A stretch of 33,883 bases of DNA, taken from the NCBI GenBank assembly GCA_947632225.1, contig CANROM010000003.1, positions 1 to 33,883 on the forward strand, read 5' to 3'. The DNA comes from an uncultured Clostridia bacterium. GTDB lineage: Bacteria > Bacillota > Clostridia > TANB77 > CAG-465. A model generated the notes under the pieces. The model was not told the DNA's origin. It made no database searches and saw only the letters and a list, made by a program, of their open reading frames with translations. A program made the position numbers and the translations under genes. Of this stretch, positions 20,885-29,210 are shown in pieces; the stretch's first letter is position 1, and every line of letters begins with the position of its first letter.

Positions 20885-21883
20885 ATGCTTAATGTTTGGA
20901 TAGGAAATTTAGGCAAATACAATGAAGGAGAACTTGTTGGCGAATGGTTAGAACTTCCTGTTTCAAAGAAAGAGTTAGATACATTTTTAAGAGAAAAAGT
21001 TGGACTCCAGTTGACACAAAAAGAAGTTGATGAGGCACTTGCTAAAGATGGTGTATGCTATGAAGAATATATGATCAATGATTATGAAACAGATCTACCT
21101 ATTAAGGTTAGTGAATATAGTAATCTTAATATGCTCAATTTATTAGCAATGGCATCAGAAAAGGTTGACAATATGGAGGCTATTGAGGCTTATATTGATG
21201 CTCAAAATACAGATGATATTGAAGAAATAATAAATATTATGCTACAAGAAAATGATATACCTTTCTACTCTTATGATGAAGATTCCGAATTTCTTTCAAA
21301 TGAAGAAAAATACGGAATGACTAAGGCTAACCTTAATGGAGTGCAACAAGTGTTAGACGAACATAATATAACAGATTATTTTGACTATGAAAAATACGGT
21401 AATGATTTTGATGTTACTTTATATGATAGTGGTTATATTGATACTACTGCTATGAGTGAAGTCGATTTACATCGCTATTCTTTAGAAGAAATTAAAGATG
21501 AGTTAGATTATAACAATGAAGAAATTGAAGATAAAAAATTAAAAATCGTATATAAAGAAGTTGGAAAAGATCCTGTTGTAATGGAAATTGATAATACCTT
21601 AGAGGCTAAACAAAAATTAGTTGATGGACTAATAGAAGTTGTACCTTACAAAGAAAATCTACTCCTTATATGCAATGAAGAAGGTAAAATTACAAATTTA
21701 AAACCTAATATTCAATTTGATTATGATTACATTGCAGGGAACTGTTTTATAGTAGGAGATGACTTTGAAAATGCAGGTTTTAAGTCTATTGAAGAAAATC
21801 AAATAGAAGATATAAAAAAAGACTTAGAAAATCGAACAATTATCTTAGAAGAAATTGAGGAAACTGATGATATGGAATTTTAA
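20885..21883 (+). CDS. ardA: ArdA-type antirestriction protein fused to a DUF3846 domain
   Basis: 332 aa. Residues 1 to about 205 are ArdA-like: LNVWIGNLGKYNEGELVGEW, then LPVSKKELDTFLREKVGL, then ADNMEAIEAY-like helices, ending in a DNA-mimic acidic surface (many Asp and Glu). ArdA mimics DNA and blocks type I restriction enzymes when the element enters a new cell. From about residue 220 a second domain follows (EIDNTLEAKQKLVDGLIEVV, then LLICNEEGKITNLKPN, then GNCFIVGDDFE) that fits DUF3846. The usual ArdA is about 165-180 aa, so the fusion is clear. ATG 20885 follows AAAGGAG. Confidence 0.82.
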   Translation: MLNVWIGNLGKYNEGELVGEWLELPVSKKELDTFLREKVGLQLTQKEVDEALAKDGVCYEEYMINDYETDLPIKVSEYSNLNMLNLLAMASEKVDNMEAIEAYIDAQNTDDIEEIINIMLQENDIPFYSYDEDSEFLSNEEKYGMTKANLNGVQQVLDEHNITDYFDYEKYGNDFDVTLYDSGYIDTTAMSEVDLHRYSLEEIKDELDYNNEEIEDKKLKIVYKEVGKDPVVMEIDNTLEAKQKLVDGLIEVVPYKENLLLICNEEGKITNLKPNIQFDYDYIAGNCFIVGDDFENAGFKSIEENQIEDIKKDLENRTIILEEIEETDDMEF

Positions 21884-21904
21884 AAAAATTTTTCTAAAAG
21901 GGTT

Positions 21905-21933
21905 TTGGATTCGATTTTATTTAATTATATAAT
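21905..21933 (+). promoter_or_regulatory. Sigma-A promoter within the ICE
   Basis: TTGGAT (21905-21910), 17 bp, TATAAT (21928-21933), 24 bp before ATG 21957. Near-consensus; may drive the unit leading into the transfer genes. Confidence 0.65.
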
Positions 21934-21956
21934 GCTTTACGAGGAGGTAAAATATT

Positions 21957-22250
21957 ATGCCAAAAGAAAAACTTTTAGAATCAATTTATTGGGATAGAGA
22001 ACAAGGAGAACTCTCAAAGAGAAGTGAATACGAAAAAGAAGTTATCTATGAAATAAAAAGAGATGGCAACGAGGAAAAACTTCGAGAACTTATTGAAAAA
22101 ATCTATAACAAAAAATTGAGTAAAAAAATTGACAAATACTTAGACTTAACTTTAGAAGATATGTTAAAAAAGCAATCTGCAACATTAGATAAATACTATA
22201 AGCAAGGTTTTAAAGATGGAATATGTTTGTTAATTGAATGTATTAGTTAA
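21957..22250 (+). CDS. Small helical ICE protein, unknown
   Basis: 97 aa, helical and charged: ESIYWDREQGELSKRSEYEK, then LRELIEKIYNKKLSKKIDKY, ending YKQGFKDGICLLIECIS. The last motif (Y-x-x-G-F-x-D-G-x-x-L-x-x-E) recurs in small ICE proteins of the DUF6809 kind, but I hold that only loosely. GAGGAGG precedes ATG 21957. First gene after the promoter at 21905 and followed by a terminator. Confidence 0.65.
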   Translation: MPKEKLLESIYWDREQGELSKRSEYEKEVIYEIKRDGNEEKLRELIEKIYNKKLSKKIDKYLDLTLEDMLKKQSATLDKYYKQGFKDGICLLIECIS

Positions 22251-22278
22251 GGGTTAGTTTTATACTAACTCTTTTTTT
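22251..22278 (+). terminator. Intrinsic terminator between small ICE genes
   Basis: GGGTTAGT-TTTAT-ACTAACTC (with G-U) then seven T residues; begins right after the stop codon and touches the next GGAGG. Confidence 0.7.
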
Positions 22279-22289
22279 GGAGGCTTAAA

Positions 22290-22709
22290 TTGAAAAATAT
22301 ACGATTATTTATAAAAGATAAAAACTTAAATATGCTAAAAGCATTTTCAGATGAAAGCTATTTATATAATTATATTGTAAATAACTATTCAGAACTTCCT
22401 GAAGAAAATATATTTAGAAATCCTACCATTATAAAAAAGATAAATGAAATGATTTATATTTCTAAAGATAATATTTCAAGCGATGATGAAATTGTATGGA
22501 ACGAAACAAGCAAAGATTTAAAATCAAAAAATGTTTCTTTTTATGCAGTAGTTTTAGATCCTATAAATGGATCCTTTAATATATATAATAACTTAAAATC
22601 CTCTATTCCCTATTTACAAATAAGTTCAAATACAGACATATTTGATGCTGTAAATAAGATTGAACAATTTAATAAAGAGCTTGAATATGAGGAAGAAATG
22701 GAGATATAG
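22290..22709 (+). CDS. Hypothetical ICE protein
   Basis: 139 aa, starting at TTG 22290 with GGAGG 6 bp upstream. Mixed alpha/beta, soluble, acidic C-terminus (FNKELEYEEEMEI). A segment ISKDNISSDDEIVWNETSKD may be a surface loop; FYAVVLDPINGSFNIYNNL is beta-rich. I recognise no family. The next gene starts one base after its stop, so it belongs to the mobilisation operon. Confidence 0.65.
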   Translation: MKNIRLFIKDKNLNMLKAFSDESYLYNYIVNNYSELPEENIFRNPTIIKKINEMIYISKDNISSDDEIVWNETSKDLKSKNVSFYAVVLDPINGSFNIYNNLKSSIPYLQISSNTDIFDAVNKIEQFNKELEYEEEMEI

Positions 22710-22710
22710 A

Positions 22711-22992
22711 ATGAAGAACTTAAAATTACAATGGATTGATAAGATTCCTCCTCCTGAAGAAAGAAATCCTGAACTATTTTATTATGATATAAGAAATTCT
22801 GAAATAGATAATGGCTATACTGTTGAACGAGGTGTACTTGCAAACAATATAGGCTCTTTAGTTACAAATAAAGATATTTTAGGAGATAAAAAATTTATAA
22901 CAGATGAAGAATTAAATAGCTTACATTATGAGGAAGTTCAAGACTTATATGTAAAACAAAATTCTATTGAATCTGATATAGAACTTGAATAG
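22711..22992 (+). CDS. LPD28-like domain protein
   Basis: 93 aa. The core ELFYYDIRNSEIDNGYTVER and GVLANNIGSLVTNKDIL match the Y-x-Y-D-I-R ... V-E-x-x-V-x-x-N-x-x-G-x-x-x-x-x-x-x-I pattern of the LPD28 domain seen in ICE and phage polyvalent proteins. Function unknown. ATG 22711 follows GGAG; the track start at 22660 overlaps the previous gene without a ribosome site. Confidence 0.6.
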   Translation: MKNLKLQWIDKIPPPEERNPELFYYDIRNSEIDNGYTVERGVLANNIGSLVTNKDILGDKKFITDEELNSLHYEEVQDLYVKQNSIESDIELE

Positions 22993-23003
22993 GAGGAAGT
23001 ATT

Positions 23004-23906
23004 TTGAGTATAGAAGATGCAAGAAAAAAGTTTGTGGTTGATAAAACACCTGAAACAATAGAAAAATCAGAAACAAAAAAAGTTGAAAACACTAATAATA
23101 TTATAAATATTGAATTAAGTAAATTGGTTGCTTTTAGAAAAAGGCAACCTTTTTCTATGTATGATGAAATAAAAAAACAAGAAGTTTTACAGAGTATAAA
23201 AGAAAATGGAGTTTTAGTACCTATTATTATTAGAAAAATTGCTAATGATAAATACGAAATTATATCAGGACATAATCGAGTAGAATGCTCAAAAGAATTG
23301 CAATTATCCACTATTCCTGCTCAAATTGTGGAATGTGATGATGATAAAGCTAGTTTGATTATGTTAGATACTAACCTTTGTAATAGAGATAAAATACCTC
23401 CTGTTGAAAAAGGTTATGCTTACAAAATGAAAATGGAAATATTAAAAAACAACCCTAATATAAGTAATATCAATGAGTTTAACGAAAATTCCCCTGAGGG
23501 TAATTCTGAAAGTAAAACACAGATTTATAGATATATAAGACTTACAGAACTTATAAAAGCACTACAAGAAAAAACAAATAATGAAATTATATCTATAAAA
23601 GCAGGAGTTGAATTATCTTATTTATCACAGGAAGAACAGGAAATTATAAATCAAGTAATAGATGATGAACAAATAAAACTCTCACTTGTTCAAGCACAAA
23701 AAATTAGATTAAAGAAAAATAAAATTACTTATGAATCAGTTTTAAATCTACTTAAAAACAAAAAAGAAAAGTCAGAAAAATTTACAGGTAAATTAAATAA
23801 ACAGGTTTTTAAAGAATATAAAGACAAGTTTAATTCTGATAAAGAATTCAGTATTTTAATTAAGAAATTATTAGATGATTATTTTAAGAGCGATAGCGAT
23901 ACATAG
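23004..23906 (+). CDS. ParB-like partition/nuclease-fold protein
   Basis: 300 aa, starting at TTG 23004 behind AGGAGG. The ParB N-terminal domain spans about residues 30-130: IELSKLVAFRKRQPFSMYDE, then ESIKENGVLVPIIIRKI-like, then YEIISGHNRVECSKEL with the CTPase/DNA-box GHNR. A helix-turn-helix-like middle (SKTQIYRYIRLTELIKAL) and a basic helical C-terminus follow. No ParA gene is next to it. ICE ParB-like proteins of this size aid maintenance of the excised circle or regulate transfer genes. Confidence 0.82.
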   Translation: MSIEDARKKFVVDKTPETIEKSETKKVENTNNIINIELSKLVAFRKRQPFSMYDEIKKQEVLQSIKENGVLVPIIIRKIANDKYEIISGHNRVECSKELQLSTIPAQIVECDDDKASLIMLDTNLCNRDKIPPVEKGYAYKMKMEILKNNPNISNINEFNENSPEGNSESKTQIYRYIRLTELIKALQEKTNNEIISIKAGVELSYLSQEEQEIINQVIDDEQIKLSLVQAQKIRLKKNKITYESVLNLLKNKKEKSEKFTGKLNKQVFKEYKDKFNSDKEFSILIKKLLDDYFKSDSDT

Positions 23907-23909
23907 CAA

Positions 23910-23973
23910 GATTCCCCTTTGTCAGTACAAAGGGAGCAAAAAGTACCTTTTTTTGATCAAGTGGTTGCACCAC
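23910..23973 (+). other. Candidate origin of transfer (oriT)
   Basis: In the 99 bp before mobC lie a perfect inverted repeat CCCTTTGT-CAGT-ACAAAGGG (23915-23934), a short A-rich and T7 stretch, and a second hairpin GTGGT-TGC-ACCAC (23961-23973). Position directly upstream of mobC and the relaxase is where MOBP elements keep oriT. The nick site is not identifiable by eye. Termination of the parB transcript is the alternative for the first hairpin, but the T run starts 13 bp after the stem, too far away. Confidence 0.5.
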
Positions 23974-24005
23974 ATAAGTTTTATTAGCACAAGGAAGGAG
24001 AAATA

Positions 24006-24314
24006 TTGAGAAAGACAGACAGAATAGAAATTAGAGTAACTCCTGAAGAAAAAATGAATATAACTTTAAAAAGCAAACAAGCTAATCAAAGTATTTCTGA
24101 ATTCTTAATAAACAGTTCTACTGGAAAAAATATTGTAGTAATAAATGAACTGCCTGAGATGGTAACTGAGCTTAGAAGAATCGGAAATAATATAAATCAA
24201 TTAACAAGACTTGCTAATAGCAGAGTTATTACTTGTGTTGATTTAGAAGGTACAAAAAAGGAGTTACAAAAATTATGGCAATCATTAAATTTATTAACAA
24301 TAAAGTCAGTTTAA
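24006..24314 (+). CDS. mobC: MobC-like relaxosome accessory protein
   Basis: 102 aa. Ribbon-helix-helix start RKTDRIEIRVTPEEKMNITL, then the MobC block VTELRRIGNNINQLTRLANS, characteristic of the Gram-positive MobC family. It binds oriT and helps the relaxase melt the nick region. TTG 24006 lies 6 bp after GGAAGGAG. Overlaps the relaxase start by 40 bp. Confidence 0.88.
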   Translation: MRKTDRIEIRVTPEEKMNITLKSKQANQSISEFLINSSTGKNIVVINELPEMVTELRRIGNNINQLTRLANSRVITCVDLEGTKKELQKLWQSLNLLTIKSV

Positions 24315-25213
24315 AAAAGACTTTAGATTATATATGCAAAGAAGAAAAAACAGATAAAAAGCTGATTACAGGTAAAGATTGCATACCTGAAAATGCTTAC
24401 GAAGAAATGATGACAGTTAAGAATATGTATAATAAGCTAATTGGTAGAGAAAAAATACATTTTGTTCAATCCTTCTCTCCTACTGATAAATTAACTTATG
24501 AACAAGCACACGAGATAGGAATTAGAATGGCTGAATATTTTAAAGGTTTTCAAGTAATAGTTGCTACACATATTGATAGAGAACATATACATAATCATAT
24601 TGTTTTAAATACTGTAAATTTTGAAACAGGTTTAAAGTTTCATCAAAGTAAACTTGACTTACAAAAAATTAAAGACTTGTCAAATAAAATATGCAAGGAA
24701 TATGGACTTACTGTAACAGAACAAAAATCAAAAGTTTCAGATATTAAAATAAATGAATATCAAGCAAAATTAAAAGGTATTAGTTGGAAACAACTATTAA
24801 CAAATGATATTGATTCTGTTATGGAAAAATCAAACAACAAATATGAATTTTTTAAAGGTATGAATAAGCTAGGCTATAAAGTAAATTGGAGTAAAGAAAA
24901 ATTAAGTATTATATACACTACTCCTACTGGTTATAAATGTAGTGATAAAAAACTCCATAAAGAAAAATACTTACGAGAAAATATGGAGCAATATTTTAAA
25001 GAAAAATCAAGAAAGAACATTAAAGGTATTAAGAATGAAAAAATTACTTATAAAAGTATTCATTCTAACCTTGCAGACATTATTGAACAAATAAGCAAAA
25101 ATAAACAATTAGATAATACAACCTCTTTAACTGGATTAAATGAAAGTGCTAAAAAACAATTTGCTATTGAGATGCATTATAGCACAGAAGAATTAGAAGA
25201 TATGGAACTTTAG
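24275..25213 (+). CDS. MOBP-type relaxase
   Basis: 312 aa. The N-terminal relaxase domain contains the metal-binding histidines in ATHIDREHIHNHIVLNTVN, and the catalytic tyrosine candidates are in KTLDYICKEEKTD (Tyr near residue 18). It nicks oriT and pilots the strand. The length is shorter than many relaxases of this group (often 400-500 aa), and the C-terminal part is a basic helical DNA-binding region (YKSIHSNLADIIEQISKNKQ). The frame overlaps mobC, as is usual. GGAG lies upstream of ATG 24275. Confidence 0.88.
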   Translation: MAIIKFINNKVSLKKTLDYICKEEKTDKKLITGKDCIPENAYEEMMTVKNMYNKLIGREKIHFVQSFSPTDKLTYEQAHEIGIRMAEYFKGFQVIVATHIDREHIHNHIVLNTVNFETGLKFHQSKLDLQKIKDLSNKICKEYGLTVTEQKSKVSDIKINEYQAKLKGISWKQLLTNDIDSVMEKSNNKYEFFKGMNKLGYKVNWSKEKLSIIYTTPTGYKCSDKKLHKEKYLRENMEQYFKEKSRKNIKGIKNEKITYKSIHSNLADIIEQISKNKQLDNTTSLTGLNESAKKQFAIEMHYSTEELEDMEL

Positions 25214-25225
25214 GAGGTGGTAATT

Positions 25226-25576
25226 ATTGATAAACAGAATATGTTAGTTCTCATAGTTGAAAATAATAAAGATCCTGAGTTAAAAAGAATTCCAAATAGA
25301 CTTAATACATTAAGAAGAATTGTAGGAAATGAACATATAGAAGTAATTAAATATAAAGATGTCCTTATAGTATATGATGAGGAGGCATTTAAAAAGTTAC
25401 TTCCTATAAATAGAATCATTGATGGATTAAATATAAGAGGAAATTTTGTAATAACAGGAAACGATACAAAAAATCAAGATTTTAAAGATTTAACTGAAGA
25501 ACAAATAAAAGCATATACTGTTGAATTTGAATTAGAAAATAACTTAGAACAAGGAGATGAGCTAGAAAATGAATAA
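25226..25576 (+). CDS. DUF3846-like protein
   Basis: About 117 aa. RIPNRLNTLRRIVGNEHIEV, then DVLIVYDEEAFKKLLPINRI, then GNFVITGNDTKNQDFKDLTE follow the DUF3846 pattern (quota of I-P-N-x-L, IVG-x-x-IEV, NR-I, G-x-F-x-I-x-G, D-F-x-x-L-T-E-E-Q-I). The start is uncertain. The track uses GTG 25217, which is inside the ribosome site AGGAGGTGG. ATT 25226 is at ideal distance and is used here; ATG 25241 has no ribosome site in reach. This is the second DUF3846 domain in the element. Confidence 0.65.
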   Translation: MDKQNMLVLIVENNKDPELKRIPNRLNTLRRIVGNEHIEVIKYKDVLIVYDEEAFKKLLPINRIIDGLNIRGNFVITGNDTKNQDFKDLTEEQIKAYTVEFELENNLEQGDELENE

Positions 25577-27371
25577 AAAGAAAATTAGTATTATAGCAAT
25601 TTTATCAATGCTGAACATTCCATTAATCATAATTTTAAGTGCTATAATTCATACTAAAATGGCTAAAATAGAGTTTGCACAAATAGTAGTTGATAAGCAA
25701 TTATTACTACTATTTTTTCTTTTATATTTGCTTGTAGAGGTTATAATAGTTATGCTTTTTGGTTTTGAAAATAAAAATAGTTTTCAAAGTGAAACAGTTA
25801 GTATTACAGATAAATTAAGAACTCCTGAAATAATGGGACAAGGGCAACATGGAACAGCACGATGGCTAACTAAAAAAGAATTTAGAAAGGCTTTTAAATG
25901 TAATACTTTAAGTAATACTAATGATACTTTTAATTCAGGTGGAATTATTGTAGGTTATGAAAAAAATAAAAAGCAGGAAAATATTTATTATATTGATGAT
26001 AATATACATAGTTTAGTAGTTGGTGCTACTAGAAGTGGTAAAACTAGAAGTATTGTTTTACAAACAGTTGGAAATTTAGGCTTGTCAGGCGAAAGTATGA
26101 TTATTTCAGATCCAAAAGCTGAAATATATCATTATACTTCAAAATTCTTAGAAAATTTAGGTTATGACATTATAACTTTAGATTTTAAAAATCCTACTAA
26201 AAGTACAAGTTACAATTTTCTACAACCTGTAATTGATGCAGTAAATAGAAATGACTTCAGAAAAGCTGAAGAATATGCTTGGGATATAACACAGAGTTTA
26301 GTTGGAAATGAAGAAACTAAGATGGAAAAAATTTGGCGAGATGGCGAGATGTCAGTAATTGCAGGTGCAATTATGAGTGTTGTTTTTGACAATAAAGAAA
26401 ATCCTGAATATCAGAATTTAACTAATGTATATTCTTTTATTTCAGAAATGTGTAAAACAACAGGACAACAAATGCCTATAAATAAATATATTGAAAGTTT
26501 GCCTCCTGAACATCCTTCAAGCACAATTTTTAGCATTGCACGAATTGCACCTGAAAAAACTAGAGGCTCTTTTTTTACTTCTGCCCTTACTACTCTTAGA
26601 TTATTTACAAGTAAAAGTATTTATGGAATGACTTGTAAAAGTGATTTTAGCTTAAAACAAGCAGGAGAAAAAAAGACTGTAACTTATATTATACTTCCTG
26701 ATGAAAAAACAACTTATTATCCCCTTGCCTCACTTTTTGTTTATCAAAACTATGTTTCACTTGTTGAATCTGCTGATGAACGAGGAGGCGAATTAAAAAC
26801 AAGAGTAAATTACATTTTAGATGAGTTTGGAAATTTTACAACTATTCCCTCATTTAGTAATATGCTCACAGTTTCAGGAGGTAGAAAAATTAGATTTAAT
26901 TTGTTCTTACAATCATTTTCACAACTTGAAAATAAATATGGTCGTGAAATTGCTGAAAATATTAGAGATAACTGTCAAACTTGGATTTATTTGAAAACTG
27001 CCTCAAATGAAACAGCTTCAGTAATTTCAAAAAAACTAGGTTGCTATACAACTTCTAGTTATAGTAGATCAAGTAGTTATAGTAAATATCAAAATGGCAG
27101 TAACTCAGAATCAGTAAATTTAATTAGTAGAAATTTATTGACTGAAGATGAAATACTTAGAATAGAAAGACCTTATGTTTTAGTAATTCAAACAGGTCTA
27201 TTCCCTATTATCACTAAACTTCCTGATATTTCAAAATGGAAATTTAATAGTTTATTTGGAATGGGAAATCAAGAGCATAACAGAAGATTAAGACTTGAAA
27301 GAGAAAATCAAAGACCTATAAAAGAAATTGAAGATATAAAACTATGGGGAATTTGGAATATGTATAGATAA
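25569..27371 (+). CDS. VirD4/TraG-type coupling ATPase
   Basis: 600 aa. Two N-terminal membrane helices (IIAILSMLNIPLIIILSAII and LLLLFFLLYLLVEVIIVMLF), then GQGQHGTARWLTKKE, Walker A VVGATRSGKTRSIVLQ, SDPKAEIYHYTS, and Walker B YILDEFGNFTTIPSF, followed by ISRNLLTEDEILRIERPY. This is the type IV coupling protein that brings the relaxase-DNA complex to the channel, in the CD1115-like branch of Firmicutes ICEs. It overlaps the DUF3846 gene by 8 bp. Confidence 0.92.
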   Translation: MNKKKISIIAILSMLNIPLIIILSAIIHTKMAKIEFAQIVVDKQLLLLFFLLYLLVEVIIVMLFGFENKNSFQSETVSITDKLRTPEIMGQGQHGTARWLTKKEFRKAFKCNTLSNTNDTFNSGGIIVGYEKNKKQENIYYIDDNIHSLVVGATRSGKTRSIVLQTVGNLGLSGESMIISDPKAEIYHYTSKFLENLGYDIITLDFKNPTKSTSYNFLQPVIDAVNRNDFRKAEEYAWDITQSLVGNEETKMEKIWRDGEMSVIAGAIMSVVFDNKENPEYQNLTNVYSFISEMCKTTGQQMPINKYIESLPPEHPSSTIFSIARIAPEKTRGSFFTSALTTLRLFTSKSIYGMTCKSDFSLKQAGEKKTVTYIILPDEKTTYYPLASLFVYQNYVSLVESADERGGELKTRVNYILDEFGNFTTIPSFSNMLTVSGGRKIRFNLFLQSFSQLENKYGREIAENIRDNCQTWIYLKTASNETASVISKKLGCYTTSSYSRSSSYSKYQNGSNSESVNLISRNLLTEDEILRIERPYVLVIQTGLFPIITKLPDISKWKFNSLFGMGNQEHNRRLRLERENQRPIKEIEDIKLWGIWNMYR

Positions 27372-27384
27372 GGAGAATTTATGT

Positions 27385-27732
27385 ATGAAGAAAATAAAAG
27401 AAAAAACAAAAAGATATTTAGAAAAAATAGGAAAAGCAGGACTTGTTATAACAAGTCTTTTTTGTGCAACAGGCACTTGTTTTGCAGGAGTTCAAGACAG
27501 CAAAATAGCAACAGGAACTCAAAACTTAATAACTGATTTAACTAATTGGCTTTTAATACTTGCTCCTGTTTTAACAGTATTATTAGTTGGTTATTACTTG
27601 CTTAGAAAATCATCAAGCGATGAAATGGATGGCAAGAGATGGGACTCAAGAATAAAAGTAGCAATTATATGCTGTGTAGGTGTAATAGTTGCTAGTGGAC
27701 TTATAAATTTAATAGTTGGATATTATAAATAA
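27385..27732 (+). CDS. VirB2/TrbC-like pilin or channel subunit
   Basis: 115 aa. Signal peptide-like start (KAGLVITSLFCATGTCFAGV, likely cleavage after CFA), then two hydrophobic helices (WLLILAPVLTVLLVGYYLL and VAIICCVGVIVASGLINLIV) joined by a polar loop. Two helices after a signal peptide is the VirB2/TrbC plan. ATG 27385 is preferred to ATG 27381, which is out of frame; GGAG lies 9 bp upstream. Confidence 0.72.
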   Translation: MKKIKEKTKRYLEKIGKAGLVITSLFCATGTCFAGVQDSKIATGTQNLITDLTNWLLILAPVLTVLLVGYYLLRKSSSDEMDGKRWDSRIKVAIICCVGVIVASGLINLIVGYYK

Positions 27733-27743
27733 GGAGGTACATT

Positions 27744-28601
27744 TTGGAATCAATTTTAACTGGTTTGATTACCAGTATTATTGGTGGTGCTGATAATGTA
27801 ATTAACTCTGCATTTAATGGACTTATTGATATGTGTTTTAATTCAGAAAACTATATATCTTCTAATTTTGGAAGTACAGTAGTTGATTTTTCAGGATTAA
27901 AAGCACTTATTTTAAGTTTAGCAATATCTTTAATAGTATTGAAGTTTCTAAAAAAAGGTTTCGATATGTATATTTTATGGACTGATGGAGAATCTGATAC
28001 TCCTCCACTTACATATATTGTTTATTTTATTAGAGCAATAGTTGTAGCTGTTAGTTTTTCCGTTTTATATGACTGGATAATTCAGATCGCTAAGTCTTTT
28101 GGAGAATCCATATTAACAGCAATGAATATGGCAAATAACATATCATTAACTACTACCATTGCTAATATTGCGACTTCAGGTTTATTCACAGCAATAGTAG
28201 CTTTAATTGCTTTAATACTATTATTTGTTTTATATATACAATTTTTAATGAGATCCTTAGAAATGTTTGTATTAAAACTTGGATTTCCTTTAGCTTGTGT
28301 TGGTTTAGTAAATCCTGATGGAGGAGTTTTTAAATCATATTCAGAAAAGCTAGTTAAAAGTATTTTAACAGTTTTAGTACAGATTATATTATGCAAAATC
28401 GCAATAATACTGATAATGAATGTAAAAATGTTGTTTGGAATCGCCTCAATTATAATGGCGATTAAAACACCTAAGTTCTTACAAGAATTTATGCTTGGTG
28501 GTGGAACTGGTGGCATTAGTAATGTAATAGTTACTACAAGTAAAACTATGGAACTTTCTTCTCAGATCAAGAGAAAACTTAGTACATTAAAGAAAGGGTA
28601 A
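27744..28601 (+). CDS. VirB6/TrbL-like integral membrane channel protein
   Basis: 285 aa, starting at TTG 27744 behind AAGGAGGT. About five to six membrane helices: LKALILSLAISLIVLKFL, YFIRAIVVAVSFSVLYDWII, LFTAIVALIALILLFVLYIQ, LVKSILTVLVQIILCKIAII and more. The Gly/Ser-rich N-terminus and order match the TrbL/VirB6-like gene between VirD4 and PrgI in this ICE type. It forms the inner membrane part of the mating channel. Confidence 0.78.
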   Translation: MESILTGLITSIIGGADNVINSAFNGLIDMCFNSENYISSNFGSTVVDFSGLKALILSLAISLIVLKFLKKGFDMYILWTDGESDTPPLTYIVYFIRAIVVAVSFSVLYDWIIQIAKSFGESILTAMNMANNISLTTTIANIATSGLFTAIVALIALILLFVLYIQFLMRSLEMFVLKLGFPLACVGLVNPDGGVFKSYSEKLVKSILTVLVQIILCKIAIILIMNVKMLFGIASIIMAIKTPKFLQEFMLGGGTGGISNVIVTTSKTMELSSQIKRKLSTLKKG

Positions 28602-28604
28602 TTT

Positions 28605-28862
28605 ATGGATACTTTAAATGAAATAATAAGTTTATTAAGAGTTGTGATAATACCACTAGGAGTGGTATTTAGAGTTGTTTTTTGCTTAACAAAAATGATT
28701 TATGATGAAGATGCTCAAGGCTCATATAAGAAAAAAATTAGAAATACCATAGTTTTTGGAGTTATAGCAGAGCTTATATTTGTAGTTCTTGCTTTAATTC
28801 AAAATTATTATGGTACAGGAGATATTATACCTTCCCATTTCTCAGGTGGTGGAGGTAGATAA
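28605..28862 (+). CDS. Small two-helix conjugation membrane protein
   Basis: 85 aa. Helix 1 LRVVIIPLGVVFRVVFCLTK, polar loop with DEDAQGSYKKKIRN, helix 2 TIVFGVIAELIFVVLALIQ, and a Gly-rich end (SGGGGR). No signal peptide. This resembles TrbC/VirB2-type or Maff2-like small transfer proteins. Exact role unknown; the ATG is three bases after the previous stop, so it belongs to the same complex. Confidence 0.65.
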   Translation: MDTLNEIISLLRVVIIPLGVVFRVVFCLTKMIYDEDAQGSYKKKIRNTIVFGVIAELIFVVLALIQNYYGTGDIIPSHFSGGGGR

Positions 28863-28882
28863 TATGCTAAAGGAGGCTTTTA

Positions 28883-29206
28883 ATGAACAATGAAGATGAA
28901 TACAAACTATATATTCCTTCTAATGTAAAAACTAGAATGGAATTTTTTAAAGGGTATGGTGTTACAGAACTTATATCTACAATAATTGTTTTTGCTTGTT
29001 TACTCCCTATTAGTTTAATTATTTATAACTTAAAAGGTAATCTATTACTACCTGTTGTAATTGAGTTTATAGGAGTTGCAGGAACAATTATAGCAACTGC
29101 TAAAGATGAAAATAATTTATGTGTTACTAGACAAATAAAATTTTTAATTGACTTTGCTAATACACAAAAACAGTATAGATATAAATACTTTAATAAATGG
29201 AGGTAG
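28883..29206 (+). CDS. PrgI-family protein (VirB3-like)
   Basis: 107 aa. YIPSNVKTRMEFFKGYGVTE leads into two close membrane helices (LISTIIVFACLLPISLIIYN and VVIEFIGVAGTIIATA), then a basic C-terminus (FANTQKQYRYKYFNKW). PrgI proteins are the VirB3 counterparts that bind VirB4 at the membrane. Position just before the TraC-like and VirB4 genes fits. GGAGG upstream of ATG 28883. Confidence 0.82.
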   Translation: MNNEDEYKLYIPSNVKTRMEFFKGYGVTELISTIIVFACLLPISLIIYNLKGNLLLPVVIEFIGVAGTIIATAKDENNLCVTRQIKFLIDFANTQKQYRYKYFNKWR

Positions 29207-29210
29207 AAAA

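Noticed and set aside
23907-23934. Intrinsic terminator after parB
   Set aside because: The T run starts 13 bp after the stem, too far for termination; an oriT role fits position better.
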